A DNA stretch of 64,000 nucleotides from Aphanomyces cochlioides (GCA_019828595.1 JAHQRK010000001.1:2232001-2296000), one strand, 5' to 3'; counted from the first letter of the stretch, positions 1-12,926 are shown. Numbers and translations are program-made. Notes: generated from the sequence alone by a model not told the origin.

Positions 1-42
1 ACCACAAAGTCTCAGAGCGACGACACCACCGACGGATAGTAT

Positions 43-119
43 AAGGTGGCGATGTGTATCCTCGACTTCAATGCTGTATAGGACAACACATTGACGTCGA
101 GGATACACATGGCCACCTT
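43..119. repeat. 31-bp-arm inverted repeat (hairpin/cruciform), once per 1,875-bp unit
   Basis: Arms 43-73 and 89-119 are reverse complements over 31 bp with two mismatches and a 15-base loop. The core is GTGTATCCTCGAC against GTCGAGGATACAC. The element recurs in every unit at the same offset (1920-1996, 3795-3871 and so on). It lies upstream of one TOG gene and downstream of the next, in the 720-bp intergenic part. A weakened form is kept in the inverted copy near 63548-63613. It could be a transcript hairpin, a cruciform or a relic of a foldback element. Confidence 0.85.
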
Positions 120-390
120 GTCCTGGCGAGCACACGACAGAACGAGGAGGCCACACAAGAAGTCGAGCACCATTCTATCGTCGTCTGCTTCATCCATATC
201 ATGCCATATCTACACACACCTGATCTCGGTCGCACTATTTCTTGAGACGTGGGTCGTCCTTGGAGCCAACGGAGACGCTCCATCAAGCGGGGAGGATCTG
301 GACGCTGGCGCCTTTCTTGCGCGCTTTTCCAACAGACAGGTTCTCCGGAAAGATAGAAACCCTTTATCCGGAATGGCCAGCAACAACGTG

Positions 391-452
391 GCTGTCCAAG
401 ATATCCCTCGTCAAGGACCCAGTTGTCCAAGATATCCTTTGTCATGGACCCT
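391..452. repeat. 31-bp direct duplication in each 1,875-bp unit
   Basis: Two adjacent 31-bp copies (391-421, 422-452) share TGTCCAAGATATCC and end in GGACCC, with about five differences. They lie just downstream of the TOG gene stop on the minus strand. The duplication is present in all units. The inverted copy near 63240-63270 shows a related but degenerate version. Confidence 0.8.
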
Positions 453-616
453 GACGATACAAGTAGTCATGCAAAAGTTATCATTATCGAGTTATATAGT
501 AGACTGGCGCGAGGTCATTCACCACCACTTGCACGTCCATGCTGCGGAGTGGCTCCTTCGAGCGCGTTTGCATCGTTGGATGCTTGGTCGATTCCAACAT
601 GGGACTAGCTTCCCCT

Positions 617-1676
617 TCAGCACAGGATTGCTCGTGGGTGGTTTGACCTTTGACATGCGTCCAAAACTGGGCAACCACTGCCATACCGCCACGGTCGTCG
701 TGAACAACACAGCCAAGAGCTGCACAACCAACAGCATGTGAAAGTCCACCACGTTGGATGTGTCTGGCTCGACGGCGGCAGCGGGCGACGACAACAATGG
801 TCGACCACCTTGGGCGGGTCACGCTTCACGGCAGCAGGTCGAGGACATGCCTTGGATGGAAATTTGTGCTGCAGAGCCAGGCCGATGCCAGTGGTCGCAT
901 ACCCATCCACCATCAACACCGCACGAATGCGCGGCGCAGGCATATACACAAACTCGTTCACACGTTCCGGCCTTTTCGTCAGACGTCAGTACATCATGAC
1001 ACCAACGCACCACAAACGTACCACGTATCATACAGACTCGAAAAGACCTGTCGAGCTTCCACACGGACCAGCAAGAAATTGTCGTGGAGCGCTTCACGCA
1101 CAAAATCCTTCAACAGCGAATACTCTGGCTCCAACTCTTCCTTCGTGCATGTCTCGACAGTGATGCCAAGCAGCTTCACAACAAGATGGCGCTTCCATCC
1201 TAAGAAGACGGCTAAGGGACGCAAACACAGACACTTTACCTCCTTCCGTACGATGATTCCGGGTTGCACGCGCCGCCTTGTAATACCCATGTAGTGTCTT
1301 GACACTCAAAAGAGTCGTCTCAGCCAAGGCTTCCACACAATATGTGCTCGCCATGCTGATCGCTGCAGGGTCCTCAGCCGACATTCGACGCACACAAGCT
1401 GCGTCCAAGAGTGGCACGAGCAAGACGTCCGCAAACGGTGCAAACGCTGCACCCAACTGACGCGCAAACGAAGCTACCACACCACACGTTGCTTGCACCA
1501 CCGTCGCGTCCAAACTCGACAGCAACTTGGCTCGCACGCTTGCCTAGTCCGAGTCAGGAGGGATCTTTTTCGACAATCCATACCGCGAGAGGCAGCATGT
1601 GGTCCACCACAGCATTTTTCGACTCCATTTTCGCGCGTTTGAGGCAGCTTCTCAGCTTCTTCAACGCACCGGTCAT
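617..1676 (-). CDS. CLASP-like TOG-domain protein, copy 1 (variant C-terminus)
   Basis: Inferred exons are 1676-1584, 1543-1240, 1199-1022 and 971-617; introns are 1544-1583 (40 bp), 1200-1239 (40 bp) and 972-1021 (50 bp). The spliced product is about 309 aa. Exons 1-3 match copy 2 and encode the same TOG-like domain. Changes near 785-797 (one base lost and three gained relative to other units) shift the frame, so the tail after the DPPKVVDHC segment differs from all other copies and ends earlier. This copy could be a decayed or older edge variant. Family assignment is by eye from the HEAT/TOG pattern; splicing is inference. Confidence 0.6.
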
Positions 1677-1877
1677 AGTGCACTCGGCACTGTAGCCTTC
1701 GAGTGTGGCTCGGCAGGCGTTGATCTACATCCCGTGAGACCGACCGAGAGGACAGACGACCAACGCACCTTACAAAACAGCGTGTTCATCGTAGGGAGGT
1801 CGAATTCGAAAATGGCCTCGAGGTCGCGAGGACCTCGTGCGTTGAAATGGGGAATTCTCCCATGCGACAGAAGAGGA
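1677..1877 (-). other. Upstream region of the TOG gene with a 69-codon ORF kept in the inverted copy
   Basis: A minus-strand frame of 69 codons (1882-1673, GTG- or ATG-started) overlaps the TOG start codon. The inverted copy has a frame of exactly the same length (63652-63861), with the central part RIPHFNARGPRDLE unchanged. Conservation is strong up to a potential splice donor (GTGCGT, or GTAAGG four bases earlier) and falls off after it. This fits a transcribed leader or an additional 5' exon followed by an intron. Frame joins to the TOG exon were not decisive, so no exon is called. Confidence 0.35.
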
Positions 1878-2395
1878 ACCACAAAGTCTCAGAGCGACGA
1901 CACCACCGACGGATAGTATAAGGTGGCGATGTGTATCCTCGACTTCAATGCTGTATAGGACAACACATTGACGTCGAGGATACACATGGCCACCTTGTCC
2001 TGGCGAGCACACGACAGAACGAGGAGGCCACACAAGAAGTCGAGCACCATTCTATCGTCGTCTGCTTCATCCATATCATGCCATATCTACACACACCTGA
2101 TCTCGGTCGCACTATTTCTTGAGACGTGGGTCGTCCTTGGAGCCAACGGAGACGCTCCATCAAGCGGGGAGGATCTGGACGCTGGCGCCTTTCTTGCGCG
2201 CTTTTCCAACAGACAGGTTCTCCGGAAAGATAGAAACCCTTTATCCGGAATGGCCAGCAACAACGTGGCTGTCCAAGATATCCCTCGTCAAGGACCCAGT
2301 TGTCCAAGATATCCTTTGTCATGGACCCTGACGATACAAGTAGTCATGCAAAAGTTATCATTATCGAGTTATATAGTAGACTGGCGCGAGGTCAT

Positions 2396-3551
2396 TCACC
2401 ACCACTTGCACGTCCATGCTGCGGAGTGGCTCCTTCGAGCGCGTTTGCATCGTTGGATGCTTGGTCGATTCCAACATGGGACTAGCTTCCCCTTCAGCAC
2501 AGGATTGCTCGTGGGTGGTTTGACCTTTGACATGCGTCCAAAACTGGGCAACCACTGCCATACCGCCACGGTCGTCGTGAACAACACAGCCAAGAGCTGC
2601 ACAACCAACAGCATGTGAAAGTCCACCACGTTGGATGTGTCTGGCTCGACGGCGGCAGCAGGGCGACGACAATGGTCGACCACCTTGGGCGGGTCACGCT
2701 TCACGGCAGCAGGTCGAGGACATGCCTTGGATGGAAATTTGTGCTGCAGAGCCAGGCCGATGCCAGTGGTCGCATACCCATCCACCATCAACACCGCACG
2801 AATGCGCGGCGCAGGCATATACACAAACTCGTTCACACGTTCCGGCCTTTTCGTCAGACGTCAGTACATCATGACACCAACGCACCACAAACGTACCACG
2901 TATCATACAGACTCGAAAAGACCTGTCGAGCTTCCACACGGACCAGCAAGAAATTGTCGTGGAGCGCTTCACGCACAAAATCCTTCAACAGCGAATACTC
3001 TGGCTCCAACTCTTCCTTCGTGCATGTCTCGACAGTGATGCCAAGCAGCTTCACAACAAGATGGCGCTTCCATCCTAAGAAGACGGCTAAGGGACGCAAA
3101 CACAGACACTTTACCTCCTTCCGTACGATGATTCCGGGTTGCACGCGCCGCCTTGTAATACCCATGTAGTGTCTTGACACTCAAAAGAGTCGTCTCAGCC
3201 AAGGCTTCCACACAATATGTGCTCGCCATGCTGATCGCTGCAGGGTCCTCAGCCGACATTCGACGCACACAAGCTGCGTCCAAGAGTGGCACGAGCAAGA
3301 CGTCCGCAAACGGTGCAAACGCTGCACCCAACTGACGCGCAAACGAAGCTACCACACCACACGTTGCTTGCACCACCGTCGCGTCCAAACTCGACAGCAA
3401 CTTGGCTCGCACGCTTGCCTAGTCCGAGTCAGGAGGGATCTTTTTCGACAATCCATACCGCGAGAGGCAGCATGTGGTCCACCACAGCATTTTTCGACTC
3501 CATTTTCGCGCGTTTGAGGCAGCTTCTCAGCTTCTTCAACGCACCGGTCAT
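2396..3551 (-). CDS. CLASP-like TOG-domain protein, copy 2 (reference copy)
   Basis: Exons are 3551-3459, 3418-3115, 3074-2897 and 2846-2396; introns are 40, 40 and 50 bp, all GT-AG. The spliced product is 341 aa. The start is the ATG opening MTGALKKLRS. Residues about 25-205 follow the CLASP_N/TOG pattern: a helix LDATVVQATC, then FARQLGAAFAPFADVLLVPL, then LLKDFVREALHDNFLLVRVEAR and a closing SLYDTWPERV. The Trp codon of the TWP motif is split by intron 3, so the motif appears only after splicing. CLASP/TOG domains bind tubulin and act at microtubule plus ends. The product is far shorter than CLASP (over 1,000 aa), so it is a single-TOG protein or a gene fragment. The tail is Pro/Lys-rich with one hydrophobic stretch (LLVVQLLAVLFTTTVAVW) of unknown role. 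An extra 5' exon cannot be excluded. Confidence 0.7.
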
Positions 3552-4270
3552 AGTGCACTCGGCACTGTAGCCTTCGAGTGTGGCTCGGCAGGCGTTGATC
3601 TACATCCCGTGAGACCGACCGAGAGGACAGACGACCAACGCACCTTACAAAACAGCGTGTTCATCGTAGGGAGGTCGAATTCGAAAATGGCCTCGAGGTC
3701 GCGAGGACCTCGTGCGTTGAAATGGGGAATTCTCCCATGCGACAGAAGAGGAACCACAAAGTCTCAGAGCGACGACACCACCGACGGATAGTATAAGGTG
3801 GCGATGTGTATCCTCGACTTCAATGCTGTATAGGACAACACATTGACGTCGAGGATACACATGGCCACCTTGTCCTGGCGAGCACACGACAGAACGAGGA
3901 GGCCACACAAGAAGTCGAGCACCATTCTATCGTCGTCTGCTTCATCCATATCATGCCATATCTACACACACCTGATCTCGGTCGCACTATTTCTTGAGAC
4001 GTGGGTCGTCCTTGGAGCCAACGGAGACGCTCCATCAAGCGGGGAGGATCTGGACGCTGGCGCCTTTCTTGCGCGCTTTTCCAACAGACAGGTTCTCCGG
4101 AAAGATAGAAACCCTTTATCCGGAATGGCCAGCAACAACGTGGCTGTCCAAGATATCCCTCGTCAAGGACCCAGTTGTCCAAGATATCCTTTGTCATGGA
4201 CCCTGACGATACAAGTAGTCATGCAAAAGTTATCATTATCGAGTTATATAGTAGACTGGCGCGAGGTCAT

Positions 4271-5426
4271 TCACCACCACTTGCACGTCCATGCTGCGGA
4301 GTGGCTCCTTCGAGCGCGTTTGCATCGTTGGATGCTTGGTCGATTCCAACATGGGACTAGCTTCCCCTTCAGCACAGGATTGCTCGTGGGTGGTTTGACC
4401 TTTGACATGCGTCCAAAACTGGGCAACCACTGCCATACCGCCACGGTCGTCGTGAACAACACAGCCAAGAGCTGCACAACCAACAGCATGTGAAAGTCCA
4501 CCACGTTGGATGTGTCTGGCTCGACGGCGGCAGCAGGGCGACGACAATGGTCGACCACCTTGGGCGGGTCACGCTTCACGGCAGCAGGTCGAGGACATGC
4601 CTTGGATGGAAATTTGTGCTGCAGAGCCAGGCCGATGCCAGTGGTCGCATACCCATCCACCATCAACACCGCACGAATGCGCGGCGCAGGCATATACACA
4701 AACTCGTTCACACGTTCCGGCCTTTTCGTCAGACGTCAGTACATCATGACACCAACGCACCACAAACGTACCACGTATCATACAGACTCGAAAAGACCTG
4801 TCGAGCTTCCACACGGACCAGCAAGAAATTGTCGTGGAGCGCTTCACGCACAAAATCCTTCAACAGCGAATACTCTGGCTCCAACTCTTCCTTCGTGCAT
4901 GTCTCGACAGTGATGCCAAGCAGCTTCACAACAAGATGGCGCTTCCATCCTAAGAAGACGGCTAAGGGACGCAAACACAGACACTTTACCTCCTTCCGTA
5001 CGATGATTCCGGGTTGCACGCGCCGCCTTGTAATACCCATGTAGTGTCTTGACACTCAAAAGAGTCGTCTCAGCCAAGGCTTCCACACAATATGTGCTCG
5101 CCATGCTGATCGCTGCAGGGTCCTCAGCCGACATTCGACGCACACAAGCTGCGTCCAAGAGTGGCACGAGCAAGACGTCCGCAAACGGTGCAAACGCTGC
5201 ACCCAACTGACGCGCAAACGAAGCTACCACACCACACGTTGCTTGCACCACCGTCGCGTCCAAACTCGACAGCAACTTGGCTCGCACGCTTGCCTAGTCC
5301 GAGTCAGGAGGGATCTTTTTCGACAATCCATACCGCGAGAGGCAGCATGTGGTCCACCACAGCATTTTTCGACTCCATTTTCGCGCGTTTGAGGCAGCTT
5401 CTCAGCTTCTTCAACGCACCGGTCAT
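4271..5426 (-). CDS. CLASP-like TOG-domain protein, copy 3
   Basis: Same exon layout and apparently the same sequence as copy 2 (341 aa spliced, three short introns). The gap from its ATG to the 3' end of the next copy is about 720 bp and holds the array's hairpin and presumably the promoter. Confidence 0.65.
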
Positions 5427-6145
5427 AGTGCACTCGGCACTGTAGCCTTCGAGTGTGGCTCGGCAGGCGTTGATCTACATCCCGTGAGACCGACCGAGAG
5501 GACAGACGACCAACGCACCTTACAAAACAGCGTGTTCATCGTAGGGAGGTCGAATTCGAAAATGGCCTCGAGGTCGCGAGGACCTCGTGCGTTGAAATGG
5601 GGAATTCTCCCATGCGACAGAAGAGGAACCACAAAGTCTCAGAGCGACGACACCACCGACGGATAGTATAAGGTGGCGATGTGTATCCTCGACTTCAATG
5701 CTGTATAGGACAACACATTGACGTCGAGGATACACATGGCCACCTTGTCCTGGCGAGCACACGACAGAACGAGGAGGCCACACAAGAAGTCGAGCACCAT
5801 TCTATCGTCGTCTGCTTCATCCATATCATGCCATATCTACACACACCTGATCTCGGTCGCACTATTTCTTGAGACGTGGGTCGTCCTTGGAGCCAACGGA
5901 GACGCTCCATCAAGCGGGGAGGATCTGGACGCTGGCGCCTTTCTTGCGCGCTTTTCCAACAGACAGGTTCTCCGGAAAGATAGAAACCCTTTATCCGGAA
6001 TGGCCAGCAACAACGTGGCTGTCCAAGATATCCCTCGTCAAGGACCCAGTTGTCCAAGATATCCTTTGTCATGGACCCTGACGATACAAGTAGTCATGCA
6101 AAAGTTATCATTATCGAGTTATATAGTAGACTGGCGCGAGGTCAT

Positions 6146-7301
6146 TCACCACCACTTGCACGTCCATGCTGCGGAGTGGCTCCTTCGAGCGCGTTTGCAT
6201 CGTTGGATGCTTGGTCGATTCCAACATGGGACTAGCTTCCCCTTCAGCACAGGATTGCTCGTGGGTGGTTTGACCTTTGACATGCGTCCAAAACTGGGCA
6301 ACCACTGCCATACCGCCACGGTCGTCGTGAACAACACAGCCAAGAGCTGCACAACCAACAGCATGTGAAAGTCCACCACGTTGGATGTGTCTGGCTCGAC
6401 GGCGGCAGCAGGGCGACGACAATGGTCGACCACCTTGGGCGGGTCACGCTTCACGGCAGCAGGTCGAGGACATGCCTTGGATGGAAATTTGTGCTGCAGA
6501 GCCAGGCCGATGCCAGTGGTCGCATACCCATCCACCATCAACACCGCACGAATGCGCGGCGCAGGCATATACACAAACTCGTTCACACGTTCCGGCCTTT
6601 TCGTCAGACGTCAGTACATCATGACACCAACGCACCACAAACGTACCACGTATCATACAGACTCGAAAAGACCTGTCGAGCTTCCACACGGACCAGCAAG
6701 AAATTGTCGTGGAGCGCTTCACGCACAAAATCCTTCAACAGCGAATACTCTGGCTCCAACTCTTCCTTCGTGCATGTCTCGACAGTGATGCCAAGCAGCT
6801 TCACAACAAGATGGCGCTTCCATCCTAAGAAGACGGCTAAGGGACGCAAACACAGACACTTTACCTCCTTCCGTACGATGATTCCGGGTTGCACGCGCCG
6901 CCTTGTAATACCCATGTAGTGTCTTGACACTCAAAAGAGTCGTCTCAGCCAAGGCTTCCACACAATATGTGCTCGCCATGCTGATCGCTGCAGGGTCCTC
7001 AGCCGACATTCGACGCACACAAGCTGCGTCCAAGAGTGGCACGAGCAAGACGTCCGCAAACGGTGCAAACGCTGCACCCAACTGACGCGCAAACGAAGCT
7101 ACCACACCACACGTTGCTTGCACCACCGTCGCGTCCAAACTCGACAGCAACTTGGCTCGCACGCTTGCCTAGTCCGAGTCAGGAGGGATCTTTTTCGACA
7201 ATCCATACCGCGAGAGGCAGCATGTGGTCCACCACAGCATTTTTCGACTCCATTTTCGCGCGTTTGAGGCAGCTTCTCAGCTTCTTCAACGCACCGGTCA
7301 T
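6146..7301 (-). CDS. CLASP-like TOG-domain protein, copy 4
   Basis: Apparently identical to copy 2 in exons, introns and flanks; 341 aa when spliced. No disabling change is seen. Confidence 0.65.
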
Positions 7302-8020
7302 AGTGCACTCGGCACTGTAGCCTTCGAGTGTGGCTCGGCAGGCGTTGATCTACATCCCGTGAGACCGACCGAGAGGACAGACGACCAACGCACCTTACAA
7401 AACAGCGTGTTCATCGTAGGGAGGTCGAATTCGAAAATGGCCTCGAGGTCGCGAGGACCTCGTGCGTTGAAATGGGGAATTCTCCCATGCGACAGAAGAG
7501 GAACCACAAAGTCTCAGAGCGACGACACCACCGACGGATAGTATAAGGTGGCGATGTGTATCCTCGACTTCAATGCTGTATAGGACAACACATTGACGTC
7601 GAGGATACACATGGCCACCTTGTCCTGGCGAGCACACGACAGAACGAGGAGGCCACACAAGAAGTCGAGCACCATTCTATCGTCGTCTGCTTCATCCATA
7701 TCATGCCATATCTACACACACCTGATCTCGGTCGCACTATTTCTTGAGACGTGGGTCGTCCTTGGAGCCAACGGAGACGCTCCATCAAGCGGGGAGGATC
7801 TGGACGCTGGCGCCTTTCTTGCGCGCTTTTCCAACAGACAGGTTCTCCGGAAAGATAGAAACCCTTTATCCGGAATGGCCAGCAACAACGTGGCTGTCCA
7901 AGATATCCCTCGTCAAGGACCCAGTTGTCCAAGATATCCTTTGTCATGGACCCTGACGATACAAGTAGTCATGCAAAAGTTATCATTATCGAGTTATATA
8001 GTAGACTGGCGCGAGGTCAT

Positions 8021-9176
8021 TCACCACCACTTGCACGTCCATGCTGCGGAGTGGCTCCTTCGAGCGCGTTTGCATCGTTGGATGCTTGGTCGATTCCAAC
8101 ATGGGACTAGCTTCCCCTTCAGCACAGGATTGCTCGTGGGTGGTTTGACCTTTGACATGCGTCCAAAACTGGGCAACCACTGCCATACCGCCACGGTCGT
8201 CGTGAACAACACAGCCAAGAGCTGCACAACCAACAGCATGTGAAAGTCCACCACGTTGGATGTGTCTGGCTCGACGGCGGCAGCAGGGCGACGACAATGG
8301 TCGACCACCTTGGGCGGGTCACGCTTCACGGCAGCAGGTCGAGGACATGCCTTGGATGGAAATTTGTGCTGCAGAGCCAGGCCGATGCCAGTGGTCGCAT
8401 ACCCATCCACCATCAACACCGCACGAATGCGCGGCGCAGGCATATACACAAACTCGTTCACACGTTCCGGCCTTTTCGTCAGACGTCAGTACATCATGAC
8501 ACCAACGCACCACAAACGTACCACGTATCATACAGACTCGAAAAGACCTGTCGAGCTTCCACACGGACCAGCAAGAAATTGTCGTGGAGCGCTTCACGCA
8601 CAAAATCCTTCAACAGCGAATACTCTGGCTCCAACTCTTCCTTCGTGCATGTCTCGACAGTGATGCCAAGCAGCTTCACAACAAGATGGCGCTTCCATCC
8701 TAAGAAGACGGCTAAGGGACGCAAACACAGACACTTTACCTCCTTCCGTACGATGATTCCGGGTTGCACGCGCCGCCTTGTAATACCCATGTAGTGTCTT
8801 GACACTCAAAAGAGTCGTCTCAGCCAAGGCTTCCACACAATATGTGCTCGCCATGCTGATCGCTGCAGGGTCCTCAGCCGACATTCGACGCACACAAGCT
8901 GCGTCCAAGAGTGGCACGAGCAAGACGTCCGCAAACGGTGCAAACGCTGCACCCAACTGACGCGCAAACGAAGCTACCACACCACACGTTGCTTGCACCA
9001 CCGTCGCGTCCAAACTCGACAGCAACTTGGCTCGCACGCTTGCCTAGTCCGAGTCAGGAGGGATCTTTTTCGACAATCCATACCGCGAGAGGCAGCATGT
9101 GGTCCACCACAGCATTTTTCGACTCCATTTTCGCGCGTTTGAGGCAGCTTCTCAGCTTCTTCAACGCACCGGTCAT
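8021..9176 (-). CDS. CLASP-like TOG-domain protein, copy 5
   Basis: Apparently identical to copy 2 in exons, introns and flanks; 341 aa when spliced. No disabling change is seen. Confidence 0.65.
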
Positions 9177-9895
9177 AGTGCACTCGGCACTGTAGCCTTC
9201 GAGTGTGGCTCGGCAGGCGTTGATCTACATCCCGTGAGACCGACCGAGAGGACAGACGACCAACGCACCTTACAAAACAGCGTGTTCATCGTAGGGAGGT
9301 CGAATTCGAAAATGGCCTCGAGGTCGCGAGGACCTCGTGCGTTGAAATGGGGAATTCTCCCATGCGACAGAAGAGGAACCACAAAGTCTCAGAGCGACGA
9401 CACCACCGACGGATAGTATAAGGTGGCGATGTGTATCCTCGACTTCAATGCTGTATAGGACAACACATTGACGTCGAGGATACACATGGCCACCTTGTCC
9501 TGGCGAGCACACGACAGAACGAGGAGGCCACACAAGAAGTCGAGCACCATTCTATCGTCGTCTGCTTCATCCATATCATGCCATATCTACACACACCTGA
9601 TCTCGGTCGCACTATTTCTTGAGACGTGGGTCGTCCTTGGAGCCAACGGAGACGCTCCATCAAGCGGGGAGGATCTGGACGCTGGCGCCTTTCTTGCGCG
9701 CTTTTCCAACAGACAGGTTCTCCGGAAAGATAGAAACCCTTTATCCGGAATGGCCAGCAACAACGTGGCTGTCCAAGATATCCCTCGTCAAGGACCCAGT
9801 TGTCCAAGATATCCTTTGTCATGGACCCTGACGATACAAGTAGTCATGCAAAAGTTATCATTATCGAGTTATATAGTAGACTGGCGCGAGGTCAT

Positions 9896-11051
9896 TCACC
9901 ACCACTTGCACGTCCATGCTGCGGAGTGGCTCCTTCGAGCGCGTTTGCATCGTTGGATGCTTGGTCGATTCCAACATGGGACTAGCTTCCCCTTCAGCAC
10001 AGGATTGCTCGTGGGTGGTTTGACCTTTGACATGCGTCCAAAACTGGGCAACCACTGCCATACCGCCACGGTCGTCGTGAACAACACAGCCAAGAGCTGC
10101 ACAACCAACAGCATGTGAAAGTCCACCACGTTGGATGTGTCTGGCTCGACGGCGGCAGCAGGGCGACGACAATGGTCGACCACCTTGGGCGGGTCACGCT
10201 TCACGGCAGCAGGTCGAGGACATGCCTTGGATGGAAATTTGTGCTGCAGAGCCAGGCCGATGCCAGTGGTCGCATACCCATCCACCATCAACACCGCACG
10301 AATGCGCGGCGCAGGCATATACACAAACTCGTTCACACGTTCCGGCCTTTTCGTCAGACGTCAGTACATCATGACACCAACGCACCACAAACGTACCACG
10401 TATCATACAGACTCGAAAAGACCTGTCGAGCTTCCACACGGACCAGCAAGAAATTGTCGTGGAGCGCTTCACGCACAAAATCCTTCAACAGCGAATACTC
10501 TGGCTCCAACTCTTCCTTCGTGCATGTCTCGACAGTGATGCCAAGCAGCTTCACAACAAGATGGCGCTTCCATCCTAAGAAGACGGCTAAGGGACGCAAA
10601 CACAGACACTTTACCTCCTTCCGTACGATGATTCCGGGTTGCACGCGCCGCCTTGTAATACCCATGTAGTGTCTTGACACTCAAAAGAGTCGTCTCAGCC
10701 AAGGCTTCCACACAATATGTGCTCGCCATGCTGATCGCTGCAGGGTCCTCAGCCGACATTCGACGCACACAAGCTGCGTCCAAGAGTGGCACGAGCAAGA
10801 CGTCCGCAAACGGTGCAAACGCTGCACCCAACTGACGCGCAAACGAAGCTACCACACCACACGTTGCTTGCACCACCGTCGCGTCCAAACTCGACAGCAA
10901 CTTGGCTCGCACGCTTGCCTAGTCCGAGTCAGGAGGGATCTTTTTCGACAATCCATACCGCGAGAGGCAGCATGTGGTCCACCACAGCATTTTTCGACTC
11001 CATTTTCGCGCGTTTGAGGCAGCTTCTCAGCTTCTTCAACGCACCGGTCAT
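9896..11051 (-). CDS. CLASP-like TOG-domain protein, copy 6
   Basis: Apparently identical to copy 2 in exons, introns and flanks; 341 aa when spliced. No disabling change is seen. Confidence 0.65.
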
Positions 11052-11770
11052 AGTGCACTCGGCACTGTAGCCTTCGAGTGTGGCTCGGCAGGCGTTGATC
11101 TACATCCCGTGAGACCGACCGAGAGGACAGACGACCAACGCACCTTACAAAACAGCGTGTTCATCGTAGGGAGGTCGAATTCGAAAATGGCCTCGAGGTC
11201 GCGAGGACCTCGTGCGTTGAAATGGGGAATTCTCCCATGCGACAGAAGAGGAACCACAAAGTCTCAGAGCGACGACACCACCGACGGATAGTATAAGGTG
11301 GCGATGTGTATCCTCGACTTCAATGCTGTATAGGACAACACATTGACGTCGAGGATACACATGGCCACCTTGTCCTGGCGAGCACACGACAGAACGAGGA
11401 GGCCACACAAGAAGTCGAGCACCATTCTATCGTCGTCTGCTTCATCCATATCATGCCATATCTACACACACCTGATCTCGGTCGCACTATTTCTTGAGAC
11501 GTGGGTCGTCCTTGGAGCCAACGGAGACGCTCCATCAAGCGGGGAGGATCTGGACGCTGGCGCCTTTCTTGCGCGCTTTTCCAACAGACAGGTTCTCCGG
11601 AAAGATAGAAACCCTTTATCCGGAATGGCCAGCAACAACGTGGCTGTCCAAGATATCCCTCGTCAAGGACCCAGTTGTCCAAGATATCCTTTGTCATGGA
11701 CCCTGACGATACAAGTAGTCATGCAAAAGTTATCATTATCGAGTTATATAGTAGACTGGCGCGAGGTCAT

Positions 11771-12926
11771 TCACCACCACTTGCACGTCCATGCTGCGGA
11801 GTGGCTCCTTCGAGCGCGTTTGCATCGTTGGATGCTTGGTCGATTCCAACATGGGACTAGCTTCCCCTTCAGCACAGGATTGCTCGTGGGTGGTTTGACC
11901 TTTGACATGCGTCCAAAACTGGGCAACCACTGCCATACCGCCACGGTCGTCGTGAACAACACAGCCAAGAGCTGCACAACCAACAGCATGTGAAAGTCCA
12001 CCACGTTGGATGTGTCTGGCTCGACGGCGGCAGCAGGGCGACGACAATGGTCGACCACCTTGGGCGGGTCACGCTTCACGGCAGCAGGTCGAGGACATGC
12101 CTTGGATGGAAATTTGTGCTGCAGAGCCAGGCCGATGCCAGTGGTCGCATACCCATCCACCATCAACACCGCACGAATGCGCGGCGCAGGCATATACACA
12201 AACTCGTTCACACGTTCCGGCCTTTTCGTCAGACGTCAGTACATCATGACACCAACGCACCACAAACGTACCACGTATCATACAGACTCGAAAAGACCTG
12301 TCGAGCTTCCACACGGACCAGCAAGAAATTGTCGTGGAGCGCTTCACGCACAAAATCCTTCAACAGCGAATACTCTGGCTCCAACTCTTCCTTCGTGCAT
12401 GTCTCGACAGTGATGCCAAGCAGCTTCACAACAAGATGGCGCTTCCATCCTAAGAAGACGGCTAAGGGACGCAAACACAGACACTTTACCTCCTTCCGTA
12501 CGATGATTCCGGGTTGCACGCGCCGCCTTGTAATACCCATGTAGTGTCTTGACACTCAAAAGAGTCGTCTCAGCCAAGGCTTCCACACAATATGTGCTCG
12601 CCATGCTGATCGCTGCAGGGTCCTCAGCCGACATTCGACGCACACAAGCTGCGTCCAAGAGTGGCACGAGCAAGACGTCCGCAAACGGTGCAAACGCTGC
12701 ACCCAACTGACGCGCAAACGAAGCTACCACACCACACGTTGCTTGCACCACCGTCGCGTCCAAACTCGACAGCAACTTGGCTCGCACGCTTGCCTAGTCC
12801 GAGTCAGGAGGGATCTTTTTCGACAATCCATACCGCGAGAGGCAGCATGTGGTCCACCACAGCATTTTTCGACTCCATTTTCGCGCGTTTGAGGCAGCTT
12901 CTCAGCTTCTTCAACGCACCGGTCAT
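11771..12926 (-). CDS. CLASP-like TOG-domain protein, copy 7
   Basis: Apparently identical to copy 2 in exons, introns and flanks; 341 aa when spliced. No disabling change is seen. Confidence 0.65.

Noticed and set aside
91..741. 216-codon plus-strand open frame in each 1,875-bp unit
   Set aside because: It lies opposite the TOG gene tail and its 3' flank, has no recognisable domain and shows no sign of protein constraint. It is repeated only because the unit is repeated.
738..1294. Several 79-184 codon plus-strand frames in each unit
   Set aside because: They are antisense to the TOG exons and introns, change with the unit 1 indel, and have a composition (Thr/His/Arg-rich) expected of reverse-frame shadows.
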